DNA of 53,800 nucleotides. It comes from a virus. Position numbers and translations under genes: made by a program. Position 1 is the first letter of the stretch. The number at the start of each line of letters is the position of its first letter. Positions 1 through 8,066 of the stretch are shown piece by piece. The notes below the pieces were generated by a model. The model was not told the DNA's origin and searched no databases. It saw nothing but the letters and a program-made list of their open reading frames with translations. The stretch is taken from positions 1 through 53,800 of the IMG/VR virus record IMGVR_UViG_3300031963_000202. One strand, written 5' to 3'.

Positions 1-377
1 TAACAACTGCTCCTGGCGGTGTTACATCTGCACAGTTCACAGGTCTACCAAAGCGTGTACGTCCAACAGTTCGCTGGAAGAATGACAAGAACGTCATCAT
101 TCGTGAAGACCGCCCTCCATTTGATATCCAGTTCTCAGGTACAAACACTGTCACCTACCTAGGTGCTTCAGGTGCTACATCTGGTTTCTGGCAGACTCTT
201 GTAGCTCCAGAAGGTGCTTCTTACTTCGATGTTACATGGGAGTTCCTATACATGGATGCAGGCGACGTAGTTGACGTTGACCTCGCAGGTTGCCAGTACT
301 ACGCATTCCAGTCATTTGGTGGAAACGGCGCAGATGGTTACGCTATGATTCGCTGGTTCGACAAGGCAGTACTCTAG
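1..377 (+). CDS. Virion structural protein, C-terminal part (5' end outside window)
   Basis: The reading frame is open from base 3 to the TAG at 375-377 and encodes about 124 residues with no start in the window. The translation is rich in Thr, Gly, Tyr, Phe and Asp and looks all-beta, ending in FDKAVL. It lies 10 bases before two small virion-type genes on the same strand and upstream of the tail module, so a head, decoration or fibre protein is likely. It could be the tail of the capsid gene, but I do not recognise capsid motifs. The structural role is inference from composition and neighbours. Confidence 0.7.
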   Translation, partial: TTAPGGVTSAQFTGLPKRVRPTVRWKNDKNVIIREDRPPFDIQFSGTNTVTYLGASGATSGFWQTLVAPEGASYFDVTWEFLYMDAGDVVDVDLAGCQYYAFQSFGGNGADGYAMIRWFDKAVL

Positions 378-387
378 GAGGAAATGA

Positions 388-660
388 ATGGCTAAATACG
401 CACTAGTAGATAACAACCTAATCACTCAGGTTCAGGTTGCAGAGAGCGAAGATGCTCTCGGTCCTCTGGCACTGCTTTTCGAAGTAGTTCAGATTGACGG
501 TCTTAACCCAGAACCAGCACGTGACTGGGAGCGAGTAAACGGTACATGGTGCCCTCCTGGGGTCCCAGAAGCCGCTAAAGCTCTTTGGAACGGTACTGGC
601 TTTGAAGGAGCTGCAGAAATTGAAGCTCCTGAAGAAGAGGAAGAAGAGGAAGATAAGTAA
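388..660 (+). CDS. Small acidic-tailed phage protein, unknown function
   Basis: This 90-residue protein has a strong ribosome site (AGGAGG) before ATG 388. The N-terminal half (MAKYALVDNNLITQVQV) and the region around WERVNGTWCPPG resemble small phage proteins found near fibres and head-decoration genes. The last 15 residues are almost all Glu and Asp. Its stop overlaps the next ATG by one base (TAATG), so the two are probably coupled. No enzymatic motif is visible. The structural or assembly role is inference. Confidence 0.75.
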   Translation: MAKYALVDNNLITQVQVAESEDALGPLALLFEVVQIDGLNPEPARDWERVNGTWCPPGVPEAAKALWNGTGFEGAAEIEAPEEEEEEEDK

Positions 661-1043
661 TGGCTATCTCCTCACAACCAACGGTACTGGCACAGTCTAA
701 CGACGCTTACATTAACGTAGGTGTTACAGGACGTCTTCAGACCTTTTCAGCAGCAACTGGAACACTTACCATCAACCCAACTAGCGGTTCGTTTATCCGA
801 ATCACTAACTTGGTTGGTGCAGTAACAGTAAACTGGACAGGCGTTCCAGCTGGTTACGGAACTCGCTGGCAGGTAGAAGTAAGAAACCGTGGCGCTAACG
901 CAGTTGCGTTCAATGGTGTTACATGGGACGGCGGCTCAACCCCTACCATCGCATCAGGCACTGCAGCCTCTGTTCTAAACTTCTATTCACCAGACGGCGG
1001 AGTTACTATCTTCGGACGTCTAGAGTTTGCAACCGTAGCTTAA
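660..1043 (+). CDS. Small beta-rich virion-type protein
   Basis: A 127-residue protein rich in Thr, Val, Gly and Asn with alternating hydrophobic residues and no cysteine, as expected of a beta-sandwich decoration or fibre subunit. There are no catalytic motifs. It overlaps the preceding gene by one base and is followed within 20 bases by a strong terminator, so it closes the first transcription unit. The family was not recognised; the structural role is inferred from composition and context. Confidence 0.75.
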   Translation: MAISSQPTVLAQSNDAYINVGVTGRLQTFSAATGTLTINPTSGSFIRITNLVGAVTVNWTGVPAGYGTRWQVEVRNRGANAVAFNGVTWDGGSTPTIASGTAASVLNFYSPDGGVTIFGRLEFATVA

Positions 1044-1061
1044 TATAGATTAGAAATAGCT

Positions 1062-1094
1062 CCCCGCCGTCCTCAGGGACTGGCGGGGCTTTTC
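1062..1094 (+). terminator. Rho-independent terminator
   Basis: CCCCGCC (1062-1068) pairs with GGCGGGG (1082-1088), followed by a T-rich run. It separates the structural genes on the left from the glycosyltransferase gene. Confidence 0.85.
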
Positions 1095-1104
1095 TATTTA
1101 AGGA

Positions 1105-1116
1105 TACAATTAGATT
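1105..1116 (+). promoter_or_regulatory. Candidate leaderless promoter: -10 TACAAT six bases before ATG
   Basis: TACAAT (1105-1110) is followed by exactly six bases and then ATG 1117. Transcription would start at or next to the start codon. The only Shine-Dalgarno-like bases overlap the -10 and sit too far upstream. It follows a terminator directly, where a new promoter is needed. No good -35 is seen. Confidence 0.55.
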
Positions 1117-2175
1117 ATGAAAATAGCCGTATACACCATCGCATTAAATGAAGCACAGTTTGTAGAACGCTGGTATGAGTCTGCAAAAGAAGCAGACTAC
1201 CTAATGATTGCCGACACTGGCTCAGCAGACGGTACCGTGGAGAAAGCCCGAGAACTAGGTATCACTGTCCACACAATAAGCGTACGTCCATGGCGATTTG
1301 ATGATGCTCGTAACGCGGCCCTTGCCCTACTTCCAGATGATATTGATTACTGCATCTCTCTAGATATGGATGAGGTATTAGAACCTGGTTGGCGCAATGA
1401 GATGGAAAAGATACCCGTAGGTTCTACACGTATACGCTACAACTACACCTGGAACTTTAATCCTGATGGAACTCCTGGTCTTACATTTGCTGGAGATAAG
1501 ATTCACGCACGCCACGGATACCGATGGCAACACCCTGTGCATGAGTGTTTATATACAGACCGTTTAGTTGAGAAAGAATACTGGAGCCAACTAGGTCTAT
1601 GGCATAAAGCAGATGACTCTAAGTCTCGTGGGCAATACCTCCCACTACTTAAACTATCTGTAGAAGAGGACCCACACAACGACCGCAACGCCTACTACTA
1701 CGCACGTGAGTTGTTCTTCCATGGTCAGATAGAAGAAGCTTTGGTTCAATTTAAACGACACCTATCTTTACCTAAAGCTGTATGGAAAGCAGAGCGAGCG
1801 TCCTCCATGCGTTATATAGCTAAGTGCTCTACAGATGAAGCAGAGAAACTTAAGTGGTGGAAGCTTGCTGTTCAAGAGGAGCCTGCTAAAAGAGAAGCTT
1901 ACGTAGAGCTGGCACAGTATCACTACGACAGTGGCCGTATTGAAGAGTGTTATATGTGGGCTAAGAAGGCAGTTAATATTAAAAACAAAAGCATGGACTA
2001 TTTAAATGAGGCATTTGCCTGGGGAGCAACTCCCTATGACCTAGCTGCTGTATGTGCATTCTGGCTAGGGGAAAGAGACAAAGCCCTTGAATACGGAACC
2101 ATTGCAGCAGAGTTAAGCCCTACAGATGAGCGCATAATCGGTAACCTTGAACTCTACAAGAAGGCGGTAGAATGA
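1117..2175 (+). CDS. Glycosyltransferase family 2 with C-terminal helical repeats
   Basis: 352 residues. The N-terminal 100 residues have the GT-A pattern of family 2 transferases: IALNEAQFVERW near the start, IADTGSADGT at 31-40 and the metal-binding DMD at 83-85. Residues from about 160 onward are helical and TPR-like (for example the segment around 265-285). Such proteins transfer a sugar from a nucleotide-sugar donor. Its place between virion genes suggests glycosylation of virion or cell-surface components, which is inference. It is probably transcribed as a leaderless message and its end overlaps the next gene (ATGA). Confidence 0.85.
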   Translation: MKIAVYTIALNEAQFVERWYESAKEADYLMIADTGSADGTVEKARELGITVHTISVRPWRFDDARNAALALLPDDIDYCISLDMDEVLEPGWRNEMEKIPVGSTRIRYNYTWNFNPDGTPGLTFAGDKIHARHGYRWQHPVHECLYTDRLVEKEYWSQLGLWHKADDSKSRGQYLPLLKLSVEEDPHNDRNAYYYARELFFHGQIEEALVQFKRHLSLPKAVWKAERASSMRYIAKCSTDEAEKLKWWKLAVQEEPAKREAYVELAQYHYDSGRIEECYMWAKKAVNIKNKSMDYLNEAFAWGATPYDLAAVCAFWLGERDKALEYGTIAAELSPTDERIIGNLELYKKAVE

Positions 2176-2702
2176 GAGCTCACGCACCAGGTGGTCGCTT
2201 TGACGCAGACTTTGAAACCAATAAAGTATTAGAGGGCGTAGACGCAGACCTTAAAAGGCCTGTAGGAACAAAAGCCCAGTGGTTTATCTGGGACCCAATT
2301 GCTACTGTACTTGACCCTATCTATGATGTAGGACAAGACCTATCTACTGCAACTGGTGGTCGTATGTGGCGAGGCCCATTTGAATTGCCTGTAGTAAGAG
2401 CTGTCATTAAGCAGGGCGGTGTAAAGAATAGTCAACGTGGTTACTACGGAGCTGACTCTCTACACCTAACCCTTAACGCTGAAGACGTAGAGAAAATAGC
2501 CCCAGGAGTTATTGGTAACCCAGACCTTCAAGCACGTGGCCGTATTCTTTGGAAGGGCCAGGTTTATCGCCCTTATTACATCCAACAGGCTGGCATTGTT
2601 GCTGAAAGATTCACACTCTTGGTTGTAGAATGTATGCAGGTAATGGCCGATGAAATGGTCAACGACCCACAGTTCCTGGAACTTGCTGGGTATATTAAGT
2701 AG
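2172..2702 (+). CDS. Phage structural protein, possibly neck or connector
   Basis: 176 residues with no cysteine-rich or enzymatic motif. It has an early disordered stretch (residues 1-35) and a compact C-terminal half ending in GYIK. It overlaps the glycosyltransferase gene by four bases (ATGA) and is followed nine bases later by another structural-type gene. The gene order, before the tail terminator and sheath, fits a head-to-tail connector or neck protein, but I do not recognise the family. The role is inference from position. Confidence 0.65.
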   Translation: MRAHAPGGRFDADFETNKVLEGVDADLKRPVGTKAQWFIWDPIATVLDPIYDVGQDLSTATGGRMWRGPFELPVVRAVIKQGGVKNSQRGYYGADSLHLTLNAEDVEKIAPGVIGNPDLQARGRILWKGQVYRPYYIQQAGIVAERFTLLVVECMQVMADEMVNDPQFLELAGYIK

Positions 2703-2710
2703 AGGACAAC

Positions 2711-3934
2711 ATGCCACACTCAGGTGACTTACACTCCGCTCCAGTAGAATCCGTTATTAACGCAGAGACGTTTACATCTAAAGACAGACTTAAGGTATCT
2801 AACATTGAGACTACCTTTTATAGCAGCTTTCAATTTGGAAAAGACGTTTTGTGGGACGAGTCCGTATCTAACGGCGGCTCTGCCGTGTGGGATTCCAATG
2901 CAGCAGTTGTAGACCTTACAGCAGAAAGTACTTTAAACTCGCAGGTTCTGTACCAGTCTAAAAACGTTATGCGTTATATCCCTGGTAGAGCCTCTTCTGT
3001 AGCTGGCGCTTATCGCCTTTCTGCAATTAAAGCTGGCATGCGTTACCGCTGGGGCTTGTTTGACGAAAACAACGGCGCCTATTTTGAAGTAGATGGCAAC
3101 GAGATGTACTGTGTAGTAAGAACTAAGACTACTGGAACTATCGTTGAGAACCGTGTCCCAAGAAGTTTATGGAATGGCGATAAGCTAAACGGTGAAGGCC
3201 GTAGCGGTCTTAACATCGACCTTACAAAACAACAGCTTCTAACTATTGATTATGAGTGGTACGGCGCTGGTGAAATTAAGTATTACTTTGTTATTGATGG
3301 TAGACGACGCTTAGTTCATACAACTAGCCACGCTAACCATATCTCTACTGTCTGGTCGGCTACCCCGTTCCTTCCAATTAGAATGGAAGTCAAGAACACC
3401 ACTGGCGTAACTGGTGGAGGAAAGCTACACGTAGGCTCTATCTCATACGCTGTAGAAGGTAACTCTGCTTATCAGGGTGCGGTTAACAATATGACTACGC
3501 CTATCGCTGGTGTCGATACTACGACGGCTAACGTCTTCTATCCTATTATCAGTGGACGGTTGAAATCAACCGCTCTTCAAGCTGTGGTTGTTCCCCTATC
3601 CTTCCAGATAGCTACCCTTGATAACGTCTCTTTGCACTATAAGGTTTTTATAAACGCAACCCTCACAGGCGGGACATGGGTAGATACCTTAAACCCAGAA
3701 CCTATTACTCAGTACAACTACTCAGCCACTGCCTTAAGTGGTGGGGTAGAAATCTACGGTGGGTTCCAAGTTGCTGGAAGCGGAGCTCCTCAGGTTGTGT
3801 TTGACCCTGGAGTAAATGCCCAGCTAGGACGAACATCCCTGGGAACCGTATCGGACACATTTACTATTGCTGCAGCAACAACTACTGGTAATAAAAAGGT
3901 AGTCTGTTCAGTTAACTGGTTAGAACAAAGATAA
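2711..3934 (+). CDS. Beta-rich tail or fibre protein
   Basis: 407 residues, almost wholly beta by composition (many Thr, Val, Tyr, Gly). Residues about 90-250 look like a jelly-roll or concanavalin-like sandwich (for example RWGLFDENNGAYFEVDG and later YYFVIDGRRRLVH). Such domains often bind carbohydrate on phage fibres or caps. It has a ribosome site (AGAGGACA) before ATG 2711. The family is not firmly recognised; a host-recognition or decoration role is inference. Confidence 0.7.
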   Translation: MPHSGDLHSAPVESVINAETFTSKDRLKVSNIETTFYSSFQFGKDVLWDESVSNGGSAVWDSNAAVVDLTAESTLNSQVLYQSKNVMRYIPGRASSVAGAYRLSAIKAGMRYRWGLFDENNGAYFEVDGNEMYCVVRTKTTGTIVENRVPRSLWNGDKLNGEGRSGLNIDLTKQQLLTIDYEWYGAGEIKYYFVIDGRRRLVHTTSHANHISTVWSATPFLPIRMEVKNTTGVTGGGKLHVGSISYAVEGNSAYQGAVNNMTTPIAGVDTTTANVFYPIISGRLKSTALQAVVVPLSFQIATLDNVSLHYKVFINATLTGGTWVDTLNPEPITQYNYSATALSGGVEIYGGFQVAGSGAPQVVFDPGVNAQLGRTSLGTVSDTFTIAAATTTGNKKVVCSVNWLEQR

Positions 3935-3947
3935 AACAGGTAGCATA

Positions 3948-4091
3948 ATGGCAAAAGATACTAACCCTTGTTGGGATGGCTACGTTCAAGTAGGCATGAA
4001 GACTAAGGGTGGCAAGAAGGTTCCGAACTGCGTCCCTGCAGGTTCTGGAAAGAGTAAGGTCTCTAAACCTAAAAAGAAAGCGAGTAAATAA
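3948..4091 (+). CDS. 47-residue Lys-rich protein with a GGKKVPNCVP motif
   Basis: ATG 3948 to TAA 4089-4091. The protein starts MAKDTNPCWDGYVQVG and continues with MKTKGGKKVPNCVP, a short signature I recall from many marine and freshwater phage proteins, then ends in a Lys-rich tail. It is the first of four tiny, very basic proteins encoded back to back. No function is known to me. Basic charge suggests nucleic-acid or capsid-interior binding, as inference. Confidence 0.75.
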   Translation: MAKDTNPCWDGYVQVGMKTKGGKKVPNCVPAGSGKSKVSKPKKKASK

Positions 4092-4092
4092 T

Positions 4093-4260
4093 ATGTGCGC
4101 TACATGTGGATGCATGGGCAAGAAGAAGAAGGCTGCTAAGAAGGTTGCTAAGAAGGCTGCTCCAAAGGGTATGTCATCTAAGCAGAAGAAGCTTGATGTA
4201 GACAAAGACGGCAAGCTAGAAGGCTCAGACTTTGCCGCCCTACGTAAGAAGAAGAAGTAA
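4093..4260 (+). CDS. 55-residue Cys/Lys-rich protein with an EF-hand-like loop
   Basis: ATG 4093 is chosen because it directly follows the previous stop and gives MCATCGC, which is repeated at the start of the next gene; the frame is open further upstream but overlaps the preceding gene. After the Cys cluster (C2, C5, C7) come Lys/Ala repeats (KKAAKKVAKKAAPK) and then DVDKDGKLEGSD, which has the Asp-x-Asp-x-Asp-Gly layout of a calcium-binding EF-hand loop. The stop overlaps the next ATG (TAATG). The function is unknown. Confidence 0.7.
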   Translation: MCATCGCMGKKKKAAKKVAKKAAPKGMSSKQKKLDVDKDGKLEGSDFAALRKKKK

Positions 4261-4400
4261 TGTGCGCTACCTGTGGCTGCGGTAAGCCAAAGGATAAGCA
4301 CGGCATGAAGACCCTTCAAGCGGCTAACAAGAAGTTTGCTAAGAAGGCTGCCCCAGCAAAGGGCAAGAAGTCATCTATGGTAAGAAAGAAAGGCATGTAA
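4260..4400 (+). CDS. 46-residue Cys/Lys-rich protein, paralogue of its neighbour
   Basis: ATG 4260 overlaps the preceding stop by one base, and its own stop overlaps the next ATG 4400 in the same way. The N-terminus MCATCGC is identical to that of the preceding protein, and KKFAKKAAPAKGKK resembles that protein's Lys/Ala repeat, so the two probably arose by duplication. The C2/C5/C7 cluster could bind a metal. Function unknown. Confidence 0.7.
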   Translation: MCATCGCGKPKDKHGMKTLQAANKKFAKKAAPAKGKKSSMVRKKGM

Positions 4401-4600
4401 TGGCCACCTTTAATTTTGGTAAGTATACAGAAGCCAAGGATAAGAAGAAGGACGCCAAGATGACCAAGGGTATGACCCCTGCTCAGAAGGCTAAGTTTGA
4501 GAAGGCTGACAAGGCTCACGGAGCTAAGAAGAAGCCTAAGACCATGGCTGAAGATAAGAAGATTGACGCCAAGATTATCAAGAAGATTAAAAAGAAGTAA
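4400..4600 (+). CDS. 66-residue Lys-rich protein
   Basis: The last of four tiny basic genes. About 40 percent of residues are Lys, with a central MTPAQKAKFEKADKAHG that is probably helical. It overlaps the previous gene by one base and is followed by a strong terminator nine bases after its stop. No enzymatic motif is present. A nucleic-acid-binding or head-interior role would fit the charge, as inference. Confidence 0.7.
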   Translation: MATFNFGKYTEAKDKKKDAKMTKGMTPAQKAKFEKADKAHGAKKKPKTMAEDKKIDAKIIKKIKKK

Positions 4601-4608
4601 TACGCTTA

Positions 4609-4632
4609 GGGCCCCGAAAGGGGCCCTTTGCT
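4609..4632 (+). terminator. Rho-independent terminator
   Basis: GGGCCCC (4609-4615), loop GAAA, GGGGCCC (4620-4626), then TTTGCTTT. A perfect seven-base stem with a stable GNRA loop. It closes the cluster of basic proteins. Confidence 0.9.
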
Positions 4633-4707
4633 TTATCCTTATAGTGAATCCATGCGGGATTCAAAGCTTCACCCCCTGCGTTGTACCTTGCGAAATCTAG
4701 GATGGAC

Positions 4708-4869
4708 ATGCCTAAAAAAGTATCCTCAGCATCTGACACAGACTTCAGACGCGAGATTAATAAGGCCATTCCTGGTAATGCTGTCACTGCAGCTTTGGGA
4801 GCTTTGACTGTCGCAAATGTACTACTGGGGAGACACGTTGCTAAGCGTAGACAATCTCGTAGAGGCTAA
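4708..4869 (+). CDS. Small protein with one hydrophobic segment
   Basis: 53 residues from ATG 4708, chosen for the AGGA five bases upstream; ATG 4702 and TTG 4681 in the same frame are alternatives. Residues about 20-37 (AVTAALGALTVANVLLG) form a possible membrane segment and the C-terminus is very basic (AKRRQSRRG). It is the first gene after a terminator and before the tail module. A small membrane-associated or head-tail protein is possible; I do not recognise it. Confidence 0.5.
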   Translation: MPKKVSSASDTDFRREINKAIPGNAVTAALGALTVANVLLGRHVAKRRQSRRG

Positions 4870-4891
4870 GGCCTCCGAAGGTTCATCAGAA

Positions 4892-5158
4892 ATGACTGCA
4901 GCTCTTCGTGAGCGTGCAGTAGCTGCTGGCTGGCCATCAGATGTAATCCCCCAAATGTCAGTTAATTTTGACGGCTCTAATTTAAACTACAACGTCCCCG
5001 ATAAAGCATGGGACCTAGAATACGGCGAGCCTAATAAGTCCGCCCCAACCTCTGTTATGCGAGGTTTGAATTACCGACTATCTGGTTTTATGGATGAAAT
5101 AATTGACCACGAACTCCTTGACCGTATGGTTATGGAAGACGAGGTGTTCCATGGGTAG
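4892..5158 (+). CDS. Phage head-tail connector-type protein
   Basis: 88 residues from ATG 4892; the frame is open to ATG 4817, which would overlap the upstream gene by 53 bases. The start MTAALRERAVAAGWPSDVIPQM looks like a helical N-terminus followed by a short beta segment. It ends eight bases into the next gene. Position directly before the tail terminator and sheath suggests a connector or neck protein; the family is not recognised. Confidence 0.6.
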   Translation: MTAALRERAVAAGWPSDVIPQMSVNFDGSNLNYNVPDKAWDLEYGEPNKSAPTSVMRGLNYRLSGFMDEIIDHELLDRMVMEDEVFHG

Positions 5159-5819
5159 CCCATTTATCATTGCGGAAGATGAGGCAATCAAGAACTACCT
5201 GCAGGGTATGGTGGTAGCTGATGAGAAGTCTGCTGCAAATAACGGCCCTACTGAAACTCTTAAGACCCGTCCTGTAAAGGTCTGGTTCGGGTATCCAGAT
5301 GTAGAAGCCCGCGCACAAGAGTTTCCTTTTGTCACAATAGATTTGATTGATGTTGTTCCAGCTAACGACCGACAGGTTCAGGGAAAGCTACACGACGGAG
5401 ACTACCGTGGAACTATCACAGCTGTGCCAGGCCTAGCTTACGAGTATGACTACCCAATTGCTTACGACCTTATTTATCAGCTTACAACATATGCAAGACA
5501 CCCACGACATGACAGAGCTATCCTGTTTCAGATGTGGAATAAGTTTCCATCCAAGTACGGCGTCCTGCCTGTAAGTAATCAGTTAGGAACTGAATACAGC
5601 AAGCGGTCTATGTTCGTGGATGGATATGCAAAGCGAGATACGTTTGAGGATGCGGAAAGTGGAAACCGACGCCTCCTACGTAACGTCTTTACATTAAGGG
5701 TGGTTAGCGAAATGACTCCAGCAACAGCAGCCGCAGCAATACCTGCAGTTACTACTGTCAATCTTAACCTTCCAGTAAACAACCAGACGTCTATCCCTTC
5801 GGTCTACGAAATCTTGTAA
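5151..5819 (+). CDS. Tail terminator / tail completion-type protein
   Basis: 222 residues from ATG 5151, which overlaps the preceding stop by eight bases; the frame is open upstream to 5103. The central part (VKVWFGYPDVEARAQEFPF through LIDVV) and YPIAYDLIYQLTTYARH match the alpha/beta layout of tail terminator proteins, which cap the tube and sheath at the neck. It is followed by the sheath gene, the usual order. It has an Ala/Thr/Val-rich C-terminus. Assignment rests on layout and position. Confidence 0.65.
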   Translation: MGSPFIIAEDEAIKNYLQGMVVADEKSAANNGPTETLKTRPVKVWFGYPDVEARAQEFPFVTIDLIDVVPANDRQVQGKLHDGDYRGTITAVPGLAYEYDYPIAYDLIYQLTTYARHPRHDRAILFQMWNKFPSKYGVLPVSNQLGTEYSKRSMFVDGYAKRDTFEDAESGNRRLLRNVFTLRVVSEMTPATAAAAIPAVTTVNLNLPVNNQTSIPSVYEIL

Positions 5820-5841
5820 TAAACGGAACCTACGTAAAATC

Positions 5842-5855
5842 TATCTAAGGAGATA
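5842..5855 (+). promoter_or_regulatory. Ribosome site in the loop of a small hairpin (sheath gene)
   Basis: TATCT (5842-5846), AAGG (5847-5850), AGATA (5851-5855) form a perfect five-base stem with the core of the Shine-Dalgarno in the tetraloop, seven bases before ATG 5862. The same layout occurs before 20099 and, in weaker form, before 38197. Confidence 0.5.
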
Positions 5856-5861
5856 ATCTAA

Positions 5862-7364
5862 ATGGCATTTCAACGCCCTGGGGTATACGTTCAAGAAACG
5901 TTAAACCCTGTACAGCCAATCGCTGGCACCAACTCAGAGTTTATTACAGCTTTTGTTGGTGAAGACGACCGTGGCCCTATTAACACCCCTACACTTGTAA
6001 CATCTTGGAACCAGTACGTAACACTATTTGGTTCTTGGAACTCTTACACTAACAATGATGTACCACTTGCAGTTTATATGTTTTTCTCAAATGGGGGAAG
6101 CCAGCTTTACGTAACACGTGTTGCAGCAAGCCCAGGTCTTTCTACACGCTCACTTAATGACCGAGCTGTTAGCGCTTCAGCAACTCTTCAGGTAGCTGCT
6201 AAGAACCCAGGTCGTTGGGGTAACGATTTAAACATTTCTATCTCTAACTCTATTGAGACTGGCTACTTTGACCTAGTTGTCTATAGCGGCGGTACAACAG
6301 ACTCTAACGTTGTAGAGACATTCACTCAGCTATCAATGACAGCATCTGACGCACGCTACGCACCAACAAATGTTAACGTGGTATCTAACTACGTAACTTT
6401 GACAGACCTAAACTCTTCAAACACTGGAACCACAAGAAACCCAGCTGTTGTTGTTAACCAGCCACTTGCTGGTGGTTCAGTCGGAAACGCAGTTTCAGTT
6501 ACTGAATACTCAGCAGGACTTGCAGCACATGATACTGTCCTTCAGTCTTTGGTTCTTAACTTGCCAGGTCAGACAGCTGTGAACATTGTCAACGCTGCAA
6601 TCAGCTACGCTGAAGGTCGCGATGATGTGTTTGTAGTTGTTGATGGAATTGACAACACTCCAGCAGACCAACTTGTACGTTCTGGTCAATACACACCAAG
6701 CTCTCTAGCTGCTGTTTACTACCCACCTCTTACTATTACAGACCCAACTTTAGCTCCTGGAGCTACCACTGGTAGAACTTTAACTGTGGGTGCGGGAGCT
6801 GCTGTAGCAGGTCTCATCTCTACTACTGATAACTCTCGTGGAGTTTACAAGGCGCCCGCTGGTTTGCAGGCTCGTCTTGCTGGTGTTGTATCAACACGTC
6901 AGCTTACAAATGCAAATCTTGACTCTCTTAACACAGCTGCAGCACCTGTAAACGCTATCCGTTTTATCCCAGGTTCAGGCTATGTGGTAATGGGAGCAAG
7001 AACTCTTAAGGCAGGCTACATTGATAAGTACGTACCAGTACGTCGTTCGCTTATCTACTTACGTAAGTCTCTTACAGACCTTACTCAGTTTGCTATCTTT
7101 GAGCCAAACAACGAAGGATTGTGGCGTCGTCTAGATGCAACAGTGTCTTCATTCCTAACACAGTTCTGGTCACAGGGAGGCCTACGCGGCACTACTCCTA
7201 GCCAGGCATTCTTTGTCAAGGTTGATGCTGAGAACAACCCTCAGTACCTAATCGACCAAGGCCAAGTAAACATTGAAGTTGGCGTTGCCCTACAGCGTCC
7301 AGCCGAATTCGTAATCATCAAAATTGGCCAGTTTGACGGTGGAACCACCGTTACTGTTGCGTAA
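5862..7364 (+). CDS. Contractile tail sheath protein
   Basis: 500 residues. The N-terminus (FQRPGVYVQETLNPVQP) and the following AGTNSEFITAFVGEDDRGP segment are typical of sheath subunits. The C-terminal domain (SQAFFVKVDAENNPQYLIDQ to QRPAEFVIIKIGQF) is the conserved part that links subunits around the tube. Variable insertion domains lie in the middle, about residues 90-330. The sheath surrounds the tail tube and contracts on infection. It is followed at once by the tube gene. The ribosome site AAGGAG lies in a hairpin loop. Confidence 0.97.
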   Translation: MAFQRPGVYVQETLNPVQPIAGTNSEFITAFVGEDDRGPINTPTLVTSWNQYVTLFGSWNSYTNNDVPLAVYMFFSNGGSQLYVTRVAASPGLSTRSLNDRAVSASATLQVAAKNPGRWGNDLNISISNSIETGYFDLVVYSGGTTDSNVVETFTQLSMTASDARYAPTNVNVVSNYVTLTDLNSSNTGTTRNPAVVVNQPLAGGSVGNAVSVTEYSAGLAAHDTVLQSLVLNLPGQTAVNIVNAAISYAEGRDDVFVVVDGIDNTPADQLVRSGQYTPSSLAAVYYPPLTITDPTLAPGATTGRTLTVGAGAAVAGLISTTDNSRGVYKAPAGLQARLAGVVSTRQLTNANLDSLNTAAAPVNAIRFIPGSGYVVMGARTLKAGYIDKYVPVRRSLIYLRKSLTDLTQFAIFEPNNEGLWRRLDATVSSFLTQFWSQGGLRGTTPSQAFFVKVDAENNPQYLIDQGQVNIEVGVALQRPAEFVIIKIGQFDGGTTVTVA

Positions 7365-7379
7365 AGGAGAGCCAAATAA

Positions 7380-8045
7380 ATGACAACCCCTTCAAGTATC
7401 ATCAATCGCTTCTCAAAGTTAGCGACTGACCCGCTACGCTCGTTCCGATTTTATGCACAGTTTACACCCGCAGCAGGTGGCGCACCGTTCACTGATAAAA
7501 TCCTAACTGGCTCAAGCACAGAACCAGCAACCTCTGGTGTCTCTACTAGCTGGATTGGCGGTTTCTCACAAATCTCTGGTCTAAGCATTAACACACAGTC
7601 AATCCAGTACCGTGAAGGTGGCTACAACACCACTGTTCACCAGGTACCAGGTATGACTACTTTCAGCCCAATTACTATGCAGCGTGGTGTCCTTTACGGA
7701 AACGACCAAGCTATTACTTGGATGCGTGGACTGTTTGCTACATCTTCAGGTGAAGGTATTGCAATGCGTCAGGCTGGAGTGGACAAGAACTTCCGCGTAG
7801 ACATCACTGTCTATGTTATGGACCACCCAAACACTGCTACAAACGCAGCAACCACAACTGTAAATGACAACACACCACGTATGGGATTCAAGATTCATAA
7901 CGCTTGGATTACTACGCTAAACTATACAGACCTAAATGCTGCTGACGGAGCGATTCTTTATGAGTCAATGTCACTAGTTCACGAAGGTCTATCAGTATTC
8001 TTTACTGGTGATGATTACAAGCGTAAGGATACTGGAAAGCTTTAA
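7380..8045 (+). CDS. Tail tube protein (gp19-like)
   Basis: 221 residues. The DPLRSFRFYAQF start, GGFSQISGLSINTQSIQYREGG and the PGMTTFSPITMQRGVL strand pair are the hallmarks of gp19-type tube subunits that stack as hexameric rings inside the sheath. Good ribosome site (GGAG) before ATG 7380. It lies between sheath and chaperone genes, the canonical order. Confidence 0.95.
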   Translation: MTTPSSIINRFSKLATDPLRSFRFYAQFTPAAGGAPFTDKILTGSSTEPATSGVSTSWIGGFSQISGLSINTQSIQYREGGYNTTVHQVPGMTTFSPITMQRGVLYGNDQAITWMRGLFATSSGEGIAMRQAGVDKNFRVDITVYVMDHPNTATNAATTTVNDNTPRMGFKIHNAWITTLNYTDLNAADGAILYESMSLVHEGLSVFFTGDDYKRKDTGKL

Positions 8046-8066
8046 ACCGACTAATAGGAGTATAAA

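Noticed and set aside
3912-4319. Long leftward open frame over the Lys-rich cluster
   Set aside because: Its Phe/Leu-rich sequence is the reverse complement of the Lys codons; a shadow with no ribosome site.
4652-4807. A 51-codon frame with TATAGT exactly six bases upstream of ATG 4652, matching the leaderless layout
   Set aside because: The peptide has the composition of a shadow frame and overlaps the more protein-like frame starting at 4708; probably a chance match.
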